Source of the DNA: Candidatus Methylomirabilota bacterium
GTDB lineage: Bacteria; Methylomirabilota; Methylomirabilia; Methylomirabilales; 2-02-FULL-66-22
Reading direction: 5' to 3'
Assembly: GCA_016209725.1 (NCBI GenBank)
Contig: JACQVO010000181.1
Coordinates: 1-15,405 of the forward strand
DNA: 15,405 nt
A program made the translations under genes and the position numbers. Shown here piece by piece: positions 1 through 6,848 of this stretch; position 1 is the first letter of the stretch, and every line of letters begins with the position of its first letter. The notes under the pieces were generated by a model. It saw only the letters and a list, made by a program, of their open reading frames with translations, did no database searches and was not told the DNA's origin.

Positions 1-4
1 GAAC

Positions 5-163
5 CGAGTGTGCTGACTCAGAAACGGCTTTACACGGGACCCGTTCGGGCTGAGCCTTCGTCCCGAGCTCAGGCCGAGGGGCTTGTCGAAGCCCGAATTC
101 CTCACCCTTCGACAGGCTCAGGGTGAACGGAATTGTAACGGGATTTAAGAGTCACCACGCTAG
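5..163. repeat. MITE-like element, copy 1
   Basis: This stretch matches 4697-4828 along most of its length. Both start near AGTGTNCTGACTCAGAA, carry TTTACACGG, have an inner palindrome (CGTTCGGGCTGAG ... CTCAGGGTGAACGG) and end in TCACCACNCTAGC. The two ends are imperfect inverted repeats of each other: AGTGTGCTGACTC at the left against GCTAGCGTGGTGACTC read backwards from the right. Compared with copy 2 it has about 27 extra bases inside the left inner arm (around 57-83). No protein is encoded. Size, terminal inverted repeats and two copies in 5 kb fit a non-autonomous mobile element; the transposase that moves it is unknown. The left boundary is close to the window edge and approximate. Confidence 0.7.
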
Positions 164-197
164 CATTCCGCATTCGGCATTCCGCATTCGGCATTCG
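164..197. repeat. Short tandem repeat, 14-bp unit
   Basis: About 2.4 copies of CATTCCGCATTCGG lie between the end of the MITE-like element and the stop codon of the alpha-subunit gene. The unit is itself two near-identical 7-mers. No inverted partner arm is visible nearby. Confidence 0.65.
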
Positions 198-1358
198 TCA
201 CCGCCTCACCCCCACCCAGTGAATCTCCCCCTCGGGACGCGCGTCCCGCACCCGATCCAGCAAGCCCGAGAGGACATCCCGGGTGATATCCCTGCCACCC
301 AGGCCGGCCACGAAGCCGAAGAGGTCCGGGCGCCGGTCCAGGGCATACAGGGCCGATCGAACCTCCTGCGCCAGGATGCCTCCGTGGCCAAAGGAGATAT
401 TTCGATCCATCACCAGGACCCGCCGGGCCCCTTTCAGTGCGTCGCGGATCTCCTCGGTGGGAAACGGGCGGAAGGCCCGCAGCTTCACCAGCCCGACCGC
501 CTCGCCCGCCTCGCGCCGCTCGTCCACCACAAGCCGGGCCGTACTGCACACCGTGCCCGCCGCCAGGAGAACGGTTTCCGCCCCTTCGACGCGATGGCAC
601 TCCAGCAGGCCAGAGCGCCGACCGAAACAGCGGCCGAACTCCTCGCCGGCCTCGGGGATGACGAGCTTGGCCAGCTCCATGGCCTGCTGCAGCTTGTAGC
701 GGAATTCCATGTACACGTCCATACCGGTCCCGCCGTAGAACGTGTGGGGCTCCGCGGGATTCAGCCTCACCTTCGGCTGGTATGGCGGGAGGAACTGCGC
801 GACCTCGTCCGCCTCCGGAATGGCTACCGCCTCGAAAGTATGCGACAGGTAGAACCCCTCCAGACACACCATCACGGGGACCAGCACCGTCTCCGCGATC
901 CGGTAGGCCTGCAGGATCGTGTCCAGGACCTCCTGGTTGCTTTCACAGTAGAGCTGGATCCAGCCGGTGTCCCGCTGGGCCAGGCTGTCCTGCTGATCCG
1001 GCCACAGGACCCAGGGCGCGGCCAACGCCCGGTTGACATTCGCCAGGACGATGGGCAGTCGTGCGCCGGCCGACCAATGGAGCAGCTCGTGCATCAGGGC
1101 CAGCCCTTGCGAGCTGGTGGCGGTAAAGGTGCGCGACCCGGCGGCGGCTGCCCCGATGCAGGTCGCCATGGCCGAGTGCTCCGACTCCACCATGATGAAG
1201 CGGGCCGGCATCCCCCCCGTGGCGCAGGCCTCCGCCAGCTTCTCGGCGATCGAGGTCTGCGGCGTGATCGGGTAGGCGGCGATCACCGCCGGCCTGGCGA
1301 GGCCGACCGCCGCCGCCACGGCATCGTTTCCCGAAAGAATCTTGCTGAGGTCACTCAT
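198..1358 (-). CDS. 2-oxoacid:acceptor oxidoreductase, alpha subunit (PorA/PadG type)
   Basis: This 386-residue protein is the alpha subunit of a multi-subunit 2-oxoacid:ferredoxin (or NAD) oxidoreductase, which converts a 2-oxoacid and CoA to acyl-CoA and CO2 in the cytoplasm. Seen in the sequence: YPITPQTSIAE near residue 29, ESEHSAM near 58, ATSSQGLALMHE near 80, and LVMDRNISFGHGG in the last quarter, all typical of PFOR alpha chains. The ATG at 1358 is chosen because it overlaps the stop of the upstream gene as ATGA, implying translational coupling; an in-frame start 11 codons earlier would lie inside that gene. The beta subunit, which binds TPP and completes the active site, is absent from the window and should follow to the left. 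Substrate is not readable: pyruvate, branched-chain oxoacid and phenylglyoxylate enzymes share this fold. Confidence 0.9.
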   Translation of the reverse strand: MSDLSKILSGNDAVAAAVGLARPAVIAAYPITPQTSIAEKLAEACATGGMPARFIMVESEHSAMATCIGAAAAGSRTFTATSSQGLALMHELLHWSAGARLPIVLANVNRALAAPWVLWPDQQDSLAQRDTGWIQLYCESNQEVLDTILQAYRIAETVLVPVMVCLEGFYLSHTFEAVAIPEADEVAQFLPPYQPKVRLNPAEPHTFYGGTGMDVYMEFRYKLQQAMELAKLVIPEAGEEFGRCFGRRSGLLECHRVEGAETVLLAAGTVCSTARLVVDERREAGEAVGLVKLRAFRPFPTEEIRDALKGARRVLVMDRNISFGHGGILAQEVRSALYALDRRPDLFGFVAGLGGRDITRDVLSGLLDRVRDARPEGEIHWVGVRR

Positions 1359-3094
1359 GCGGAGACCATAGTGATCACATGGCGGGGACATTCCCGCGCA
1401 CAGATACCACAGCCCTTGCAGTACTGATCCAACACCTCATAGGTGTAGGGCCGCTGATTCTTGCGGATGGCGACATCCGGGCAGAACACCAGACAGTTGT
1501 CACACCCGGTGCAGACCCCGCAGTGGAAGCAGCGCGCCACCTCGCCCACCGCCTGGTCCGCTTCCCAGCCGCCGCTGACCTCTGCCATGCTGGATGTTCG
1601 CCCCTCCGCGGGAAGCTGGGGAATGCTCGTCCGGGGGGCCGGCGCAAAGTAGGATAGGTTCAGGGCCTCGATCTGCACCAACTGGATCGGCTCATCCTCC
1701 TCGTCCGTCGATTCCCCATTCAGGCAGCGATGGATTCCGGCACCCGCGCGCTTCCCGGCCGCCACGGCGTCCACCACGCGCGCGGGACCCGAAACCACGT
1801 CGCCGGCAGCAAAGACCATCGTTCGCGGGAGGCGCCCCCAGGCATCGGGAGTCAGGCGCCCTGCACCGGTCAGATCCCTCGGCAGGAACTGTAGATCGGT
1901 CTCCTGACCGACGGCCTGAACGACCGTCTGGGCCACCAGCGGGGGCACCGCCCCGCCCACCGGGACGAACCGCACGCTCCCGTCCGGCTCTCGACCCAGA
2001 AAGCGGACACGGCCGATCTCAAGGGCCGTGAGTCGCCCGTTGATCACCACGGGCTGCCGGACGGCGAATCCGCAGTGGAGGGTCACCCCCTCGAGGAGGG
2101 CGGCCTGGATCTCCTCGGGATGGGCGGGCATCGCTTCGGCGGGTTCGACACACACGATAGAGACGTGGCCGGCCCCCAGGCGGACGGCGCACCGCGCGAC
2201 GTCAATCGCCACGTTCCCCCCACCCACAACGACGACGTAGCGGCCCACCGACGGAACAGCCCCTTCCGCAACCTGACGGAGAAACTCGAGGCCATCGTGC
2301 ACACCCACGGCCCCGCCTTCGATGTCCAGCGCTCGCCGGCTGCGAGGCAAGCCCGGGGCCAGCAGGATCGCCTGGTATGCCTCAAGGCCCTGCCAGGGTA
2401 CGTCCCGTCCCACCACGAGGCCCGAGCAGATCTGCGCCCCCAGTGATTCCAGGCGCGCGATCTCCCGGCGGAGGATGTCCCGGGGCAGCCGGTAGGGGGG
2501 AATTCCCCACCGCAGGATCCCGCCGGGTTCCGGCTTCGCCTCGAAGATCGTGACTCCGTATCCCCGACGGACTAAGTGATAGGCGGCCGACAGCCCGGCC
2601 GGCCCGCCGCCGATGATGGCGATGCGCTCCCGACGTGGGGACCCGGTCACCTCGGGCCGCAACTGGTGCGCCAACCCGTAATCACCCAGGAACCGCTCCA
2701 CGGCATGGATGGCCACCGGCTCGTCAAAGCTGCCGCGGCTGCAGACCGCCTCGCAGGGATGGTAACAGACCCGCCCCATTACCGAGGGAAAGGGGTTGTC
2801 CTGCATGATCAGGCGCCAGCCCTCCTCGTGCTGCCCGTACTGGACCGCACGCAGGTACCGAGCCACATCCTCGCCGGCGGGACAGCCCTCCCCGCACGGG
2901 GCCCGTTTTTCCTGATAGAGGGGCCGGACCGACTTCCATCCACCCGTCAGGTTGACCCGTGTGGTTCCCGTGGAGAAGGCCAGCGGCGGCATCTCCGCCA
3001 CTGAGCCCACGGCCGCCCGCCCGTTCGGACCCGGTTGGGGAACGACGAGCTCGAGGCAGCCGGCCTCGCGGGCCAGACCCTCGCGGGTGCTCAT
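1355..3094 (-). CDS. GltD-like NAD(P)/FAD oxidoreductase fused to a 2x[4Fe-4S] ferredoxin domain
   Basis: This 579-residue protein should pass electrons between a 2-oxoacid oxidoreductase and NAD(P). Domains in order: an N-terminal Cys cluster region (PCGEGCPAGED near 67 and CYHPCEAVC near 110-118) as in glutamate synthase small subunit; FAD-binding IIGGGPAGLSAA near 160; NAD(P)-binding VVVGGGNVAIDVA near 288; a second flavin motif AAGDVVSGPARVVDAVAAGK near 429; then a ferredoxin tail with two clusters, CFHCGVCTGCDNCLVFCP and CKGCGICARECP (522-570). In Azoarcus phenylglyoxylate dehydrogenase the flavoprotein (PadH) and ferredoxin (PadF) are separate subunits; here they are one chain. It overlaps both neighbours by ATGA, so it belongs to the gamma-alpha complex. 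Its ribosome binding site, GGGAG six bases before the ATG, falls inside a palindromic repeat. Confidence 0.88.
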   Translation of the reverse strand: MSTREGLAREAGCLELVVPQPGPNGRAAVGSVAEMPPLAFSTGTTRVNLTGGWKSVRPLYQEKRAPCGEGCPAGEDVARYLRAVQYGQHEEGWRLIMQDNPFPSVMGRVCYHPCEAVCSRGSFDEPVAIHAVERFLGDYGLAHQLRPEVTGSPRRERIAIIGGGPAGLSAAYHLVRRGYGVTIFEAKPEPGGILRWGIPPYRLPRDILRREIARLESLGAQICSGLVVGRDVPWQGLEAYQAILLAPGLPRSRRALDIEGGAVGVHDGLEFLRQVAEGAVPSVGRYVVVVGGGNVAIDVARCAVRLGAGHVSIVCVEPAEAMPAHPEEIQAALLEGVTLHCGFAVRQPVVINGRLTALEIGRVRFLGREPDGSVRFVPVGGAVPPLVAQTVVQAVGQETDLQFLPRDLTGAGRLTPDAWGRLPRTMVFAAGDVVSGPARVVDAVAAGKRAGAGIHRCLNGESTDEEDEPIQLVQIEALNLSYFAPAPRTSIPQLPAEGRTSSMAEVSGGWEADQAVGEVARCFHCGVCTGCDNCLVFCPDVAIRKNQRPYTYEVLDQYCKGCGICARECPRHVITMVSA

Positions 3095-3720
3095 ATGGCT
3101 CTCCCCCTCTCTTCCATCCCTCTCCCCGGGTACCCTCTGGGTGAGGGGAGAGGCGGAGGTGAGGGGGACGCCGGACAGTGTACACGGTCGAAGGCCACCC
3201 GCGCGGCTTCCAGGTTGGCATCCACTTTGGCGGGGACGATCTCCGGAATCGCGAAGAGGACATGGGAGAGGTCGGCCAGCCCGCCGAAGCGGGCGACGGC
3301 CCCCAGGATGGCGGTATTCACCATGGGCATGGCCCGCGTCCCCAGGCCCAGGTCGGCAGCGATGGCGGTGGCGTCCACAGCGTACACTGTGAACGGCTGC
3401 AGCGCCGCAGGCAGAACCCGTCCCTCCGGCGCATTCAGGAGAACCCAGCCTCCGGGCACGAGGCCAGCGGTGACATCCACCAGGGCGAGCAACGTCGAGT
3501 CGAGGACGATCGTCCCGTTCGGTTGATAGACCATCTGCCGCAACCGGATGGGGGCATCGTCCACGCGGACGAAGGCCACCATCGGCGCCCCCCGGCGCTC
3601 GGCGCCGTACACCGCGAAGGCCTGGACATATCGCCCGGCCTTGTGGGCCGCGGTGGCCAGCATGGTGGACGCGCTGACCGCCCCCTGTCCCCCCCGCCCA
3701 TGGATGCGAATTTCGATCAT
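3091..3720 (-). CDS. 2-oxoacid:acceptor oxidoreductase, gamma subunit (PorG/PadE type)
   Basis: This 209-residue protein is the gamma chain of the same enzyme as the flavoprotein and alpha subunit that follow. It opens with MIEIRIHGRGGQGAVSAS, the hallmark of this family, followed by YGAERRGAPMVAFVRVDD near 40-55 and MVNTAILGAVARFGG near 135. The ATG at 3720 is chosen over a TTG four codons earlier. The stop overlaps the next start (ATGA at 3091-3094). The last 25 or so residues, rich in Pro, Ser and Arg, are unlike the family and are encoded by a C/T-rich palindromic repeat at 3100-3167, so the natural C-terminus was probably near the VAFDRV segment. Gamma chains are normally about 180-190 residues, which fits. 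Substrate specificity is not visible here. Confidence 0.88.
   Translation of the reverse strand: MIEIRIHGRGGQGAVSASTMLATAAHKAGRYVQAFAVYGAERRGAPMVAFVRVDDAPIRLRQMVYQPNGTIVLDSTLLALVDVTAGLVPGGWVLLNAPEGRVLPAALQPFTVYAVDATAIAADLGLGTRAMPMVNTAILGAVARFGGLADLSHVLFAIPEIVPAKVDANLEAARVAFDRVHCPASPSPPPLPSPRGYPGRGMEERGRAI
3100..3167. repeat. Palindromic CCCTCTCCCC repeat inside the gamma-subunit gene
   Basis: The left arm (about 3100-3130, TCCCCCTCTCTTCCATCCC then CTCTCCCC) and right arm (about 3138-3167, GGTGAGGGGAGAGGCGGAGG) are imperfect inverted repeats. The element lies wholly within the coding sequence and specifies the odd Pro/Ser/Arg tail. On the minus strand its G-rich arm also forms the ribosome binding site of the following gene. 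The same sequence style recurs in the core of the repeat at 6714-6839. Confidence 0.65.
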
Positions 3721-3737
3721 CGCCCCCACCAACCAGA

Positions 3738-3884
3738 GCGTTCGGCTGTTTCCGCCTATGGCGGATTCGGCTGTTCGACAGTTCTGGATCGACCGAACCG
3801 CCGACTCCGCCCCGGAACTACCCCGCTCCGGACCGCGCAGCGGGGCGGAGGTGGCGGAGCGGGGACGGTCGAACGGTCGAACGC
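3738..3884. repeat. Palindromic element with 8-bp GTTCGGCN units (copy A)
   Basis: It fills most of the gap between iorB and the gamma-subunit gene. Outer arms GCGTTCGGC (3738-3746) and GTCGAACGC (3876-3884) pair with one mismatch. Inside are a perfect short palindrome TCCGCCTATGGCGGA (3751-3765), apparently inserted into the 8-bp array, and a 9-bp perfect stem CCCCGCTCC (3821-3829) with GGAGCGGGG (3856-3864). It would fold as a long branched hairpin in the minus-strand transcript. No T-tract follows, so it is not a classical terminator. Confidence 0.65.
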
Positions 3885-3922
3885 TTTTCGCTGTGGACTA
3901 TTGCTCCCGAGTGTCTGCCGCA

Positions 3923-4537
3923 TCAAACAAGGTGGAGCTTCTGTGAGAGAGCGCACTCCCGTCCCCGCTGAAACGCCTTCAGGTTCTGATCGGCGACCTC
4001 CGGCGCGCTGAATCGGCTGCGGATGGCGGCTTCCCAATGGGCAACGGAGAGGGGCAGAAGGGCGGCGGCCGCGCCCATCAAGATCGTCCCCGCCAGGCGG
4101 GGGCTGCCCGCCTCGATGGCCAGCGTGGACGCCTCGACCGGCAGGAATGCCCCATCGAAAGTGCGGAGGCTTGCCAGCGGATCGTCCGGATACTTGAAGA
4201 GGCCGAGGTTCACCACCGGCGGGAGGACCCGCAGGCAATTCACGATCAGGGTGCCCCCGGGACGGACCTCCGACCGCCAGCGGAGCGCCTCCGCCTCTTC
4301 GAAGGCGACCAGCATGTCCACCTCGCCGCTGGAGATGATGGGTGAATAGACCTTCCGCCCGATGCGGACGTGACTGGTCACCACCCCGCCCCGCTGGGCC
4401 ATCCCGTGGACCTCGCTCTTCTTCACGTCGTGACCGGCCAAGACGGCTGCCTCGGTCAGCAACTGGCTTGCCGTCAGGACCCCCTGCCCTCCGATGCCCG
4501 CCAGGAGGACATTCAGCGTCCGCTCACCTATGTCCAT
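3923..4537 (-). CDS. iorB: Indolepyruvate:ferredoxin oxidoreductase, beta subunit
   Basis: This 204-residue protein is the small subunit of an IorAB-type enzyme that oxidatively decarboxylates arylpyruvates or related 2-oxoacids to acyl-CoA with ferredoxin as acceptor. It has the family opening NVLLAGIGGQGVLTASQLL and the conserved KKSEVHGMAQRGGVVTSHVR about 40 residues in. The ATG at 4537 is chosen because AGAGG lies 7 bases before it; a GTG at 4552 lies upstream of that site and lacks one of its own. It follows iorA after about 290 bases filled by repeats, so the pair is not tightly coupled as is common for iorAB. Specificity for aryl substrates is inferred from family name only; many bacterial IorAB-like enzymes are untested. 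Confidence 0.9.
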   Translation of the reverse strand: MDIGERTLNVLLAGIGGQGVLTASQLLTEAAVLAGHDVKKSEVHGMAQRGGVVTSHVRIGRKVYSPIISSGEVDMLVAFEEAEALRWRSEVRPGGTLIVNCLRVLPPVVNLGLFKYPDDPLASLRTFDGAFLPVEASTLAIEAGSPRLAGTILMGAAAALLPLSVAHWEAAIRSRFSAPEVADQNLKAFQRGRECALSQKLHLV

Positions 4538-4604
4538 TTGTCGCCTCTTCACACCACGAGGTCGCCACGGGGAGGCAGAGCCACTCCGTCATTCGCAAGA
4601 ATCG

Positions 4605-4666
4605 GCGTATGGCGTATGGCTCATGCCATTCCGCAATCAGCTTCTCCTCGACCATATGCCATACGC
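4605..4666. repeat. Inverted repeat GCGTATGGCGTATGG
   Basis: GCGTATGGCGTATGG (4605-4619) pairs with CCATATGCCATACGC (4652-4666) with one mismatch, giving a 15-bp stem with a 32-base loop in the iorA-iorB gap. The arm is itself a near tandem of an 8-bp unit. No coding potential. Confidence 0.7.
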
Positions 4667-4696
4667 AATGAACCATTAACGGTATTAGGTACGACT

Positions 4697-4828
4697 CTAG
4701 TGTACTGACTCAGAACTGACTTTACACGGAGCCCGTTCGGGCTGAGCTTGTCGAAGCCCGGATTCCGGACCCTTCGACACGCTCAGGGTGAACGGCATTG
4801 TAAAGGGATTTGGGATTCACCACACTAG
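4697..4828. repeat. MITE-like element, copy 2
   Basis: This is the shorter copy of the element at 5-163, here bounded by CTAG at both ends (4697-4700 and 4825-4828). Terminal sequences CTAGTGTACTGACTC and, read backwards from the right, CTAGTGTGGTGAATC agree at most positions, and TTTACA follows in both ends at the same distance. The inner arms CGTTCGGGCTGAGC and GCTCAGGGTGAACG form a second inverted pair. The right-hand CTAG provides the TAG stop codon of iorA, so the element abuts and slightly enters that gene. Confidence 0.75.
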
Positions 4829-6702
4829 CTCTGAGGCTCCGCTCCCGCAGTTGTCGGGACGGAAGAGCCAAGGGGGACGATCGCCTTGGGGCCGCAGGTC
4901 TGCACGCACAGGTCGCATCCATTGCATCCGACGGGATCAATGGTGACGTAACTCAACTCCTTGTCCCGGCCGTTGGGGAGGCGAACCACCTCGCGCCGGA
5001 CGACCTGGATCGCCGGGCACCCGGTCTTCAGGCACGCCCCGCAGCCGTTGCAGAGCTCGTCCAGGACCTCATAGGGCTGGGTCCGGTGAAACTCCTCGAT
5101 CAGGATGCAGGGCTGGTTGGTGACGATGACCGAGGGGCCCGGATGCGCCAGGGCCTCCTTCACCGCCCTGTAGACCTCGGGCAGCCGGTAGGGATCCACG
5201 AGCTGCACGTGCTCGACGCCCAGGGCCCTGCACAGCGCCACGAAATCCACCGGCTTGCTCTTCTCCTCTTGCAGTGTGACCCCGGTTCCGGGGTGATCCT
5301 GGCCGCCCGTCATCCCCACGGTCCGGTTGTCCAGGATGAACACCGTCACGTTGCCGCCGTTGTATACGATGTCCAGCAGGCCGGTCATCCCGGAGTGCAG
5401 GAAGGTGGAGTCGCCGATCAGCGCCACCACCTTCTGCTCCTGGCTGGCCATCCGGTAGGCTTTCTCGATGCCCAGGGCATTCCCCAGGCTGGCCCCCATG
5501 CACACGCAGGTGTGGGTGGCGTTCCAGGGAGAGCCCACCCCCAACGTGTAGCAGCCGATGTCGCCGGTGATGACCAGGTCTTTCATCTTGCCGATGGTAT
5601 AAAAGACGCCCATGTGCGGGCAGCCGGAGCAGAGGGTCGGTGGTCGGGGGAACGGCAACATCTCCAGGTCCGGCGGCGAGGGCGGTGCCTCGGCAACTTT
5701 CAGTCCCGCGCCGTCCAATGCCGTCCGGACGCGGCGCGGCGTCAGCTCGCCGGTCCGGGGGAGCTTGCCCACACTGTCCACCCGGATCCCCATGGCCAGG
5801 ACGTCGGCCTCCACGATGCCTTCCAGCTCCTCAACGATGTAGAGGCGCTTGACCTGCGAGGCGAACTCGCGAATGAGCCCCTCCGCCAGGGGAAAGGAAA
5901 CGCCCAGCTTCAGAAAGGACGCCTCGGGGAAGGCCTCGCGGGCATACACGTAGGCCGGCCCGCTGGCGATGATGCCGGTTTGGCGGTCGCACCATTCGAT
6001 CACATTCAGCGGGCTGGTGTCCGCGAGCCGGGCCAGATCCTTCAGCCGTTGAAGCACCTTTGGACGCTTCTTGCGGGCATGCGCCGGCAGGATCACGTAC
6101 TTGGCCGGATCCTTGGAGAAGCCGAGGAAGGGCGGCGCCGGTCGCTCACCAAGCTCCACGAGCCCCTTCACATGACTGATGCGGGTTGTCAGGCGCACGA
6201 TCACGGGGGTATCCATCCGCTCGCTGAGATTCAGGGCCTCCGCCACGAAGGCCTTGGCCTCGTGGCTGTCGCTGGGCTCGAAGAGCGGGACCTTGGCGAA
6301 GCGGGCGAAGTATCGCGTGTCCTGGGCGTTCTGGGAGCTGCCCATCCCGACATCGTCGGAGACGACGACAAGGAACCCGCCCCGCACTCCGATATACGAG
6401 CCGGTCATCAGGGGATCGGCGGCCACGTTCAAGCCCACGTGCTTCATGGAGACGAGGGATCGCGCGCCGGCGAGGGAGGCGCCCATGGCCACCTCGAAGG
6501 CGACCTTCTCGTTGGGAGCCCACTCCGCATACACGCCCGGATAGCGCGCGAAGGCCTCGAGGATCTCCGTCGCGGGCGTCCCTGGATAGCTCGAGGCGAC
6601 AGTCACGCCTGCCTCCCAGGCCCCCCGGGCCACCGCCTCGTTCCCCGACATCAGGACCCGCCCGCTGGTCGCCGGCGCGGTCAACCTATGGTGTTTGGTC
6701 AT
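4825..6702 (-). CDS. iorA: Indolepyruvate:ferredoxin oxidoreductase, alpha subunit
   Basis: This 625-residue protein is the catalytic subunit of the IorAB enzyme, using TPP and iron-sulfur clusters. Seen: SGNEAVARGAWEAGV and SSYPGTPATEI in the first 50 residues; CSGCPH at 358-363; the TPP/Mg motif starting GDSTFLHSG at 430 and ending at the ILDN near 459; and a C-terminal ferredoxin domain with CNGCGACLKTGCP (551-563) and CNGCDLCVQTCGP (593-605), the first with the longer last spacing usual in IorA. The start is supported by AGAGG about 8 bases before the ATG. Length is normal for the family. The last residues (PTTAGAEPQS) run to a TAG stop that is part of a MITE-like element, so the original stop may have been elsewhere. 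Product is an acyl-CoA, which fits the adjacent acyl-CoA dehydrogenase gene. Confidence 0.95.
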   Translation of the reverse strand: MTKHHRLTAPATSGRVLMSGNEAVARGAWEAGVTVASSYPGTPATEILEAFARYPGVYAEWAPNEKVAFEVAMGASLAGARSLVSMKHVGLNVAADPLMTGSYIGVRGGFLVVVSDDVGMGSSQNAQDTRYFARFAKVPLFEPSDSHEAKAFVAEALNLSERMDTPVIVRLTTRISHVKGLVELGERPAPPFLGFSKDPAKYVILPAHARKKRPKVLQRLKDLARLADTSPLNVIEWCDRQTGIIASGPAYVYAREAFPEASFLKLGVSFPLAEGLIREFASQVKRLYIVEELEGIVEADVLAMGIRVDSVGKLPRTGELTPRRVRTALDGAGLKVAEAPPSPPDLEMLPFPRPPTLCSGCPHMGVFYTIGKMKDLVITGDIGCYTLGVGSPWNATHTCVCMGASLGNALGIEKAYRMASQEQKVVALIGDSTFLHSGMTGLLDIVYNGGNVTVFILDNRTVGMTGGQDHPGTGVTLQEEKSKPVDFVALCRALGVEHVQLVDPYRLPEVYRAVKEALAHPGPSVIVTNQPCILIEEFHRTQPYEVLDELCNGCGACLKTGCPAIQVVRREVVRLPNGRDKELSYVTIDPVGCNGCDLCVQTCGPKAIVPLGSSVPTTAGAEPQS

Positions 6703-6713
6703 GCCAGATTCCT

Positions 6714-6839
6714 CTTATCCGCAGATTACGCAGATTACGCAGATTACGCCGACCCCCCCTCCCATTCCCTCCCCCTCAGAGGGGGGAGGGTTCGGGTGGG
6801 GGTGGAATCTGTGTAATCTGCGTACTCTGTGGATTATTG
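6714..6839. repeat. Nested palindrome: GCAGATTAC arms around a C/G-rich core
   Basis: The left arm (6714-6750) holds three tandem copies of the 9-bp unit GCAGATTAC. The right arm (about 6804-6839) is its imperfect inverse (GTGTAATCTGCGTACTCTG). Between them a second inverted pair, CCCCCCTCCC with CCCTCCCCCTC on the left and GGGGGGAGGG with GGGTGGGGG on the right, closes on a 3-base loop near 6779. The element fills the gap between the acyl-CoA dehydrogenase gene and iorA. A related GCAGATT array occurs at 12235-12262. Confidence 0.75.
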
Positions 6840-6848
6840 ATGAGGTTC

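Noticed and set aside
6714..6750. GCAGATTAC tandem repeats as a possible CRISPR array
   Set aside because: The units are only 9 bp with no spacers, and their inverse follows downstream; this is a hairpin, not a CRISPR array.
4810..6816. Long plus-strand open frame (668 codons) opposite iorA
   Set aside because: It is the complement of iorA, has no recognisable domain and runs through a MITE-like repeat and the 6714-6839 palindrome. Long antisense frames are expected in GC-rich genes.
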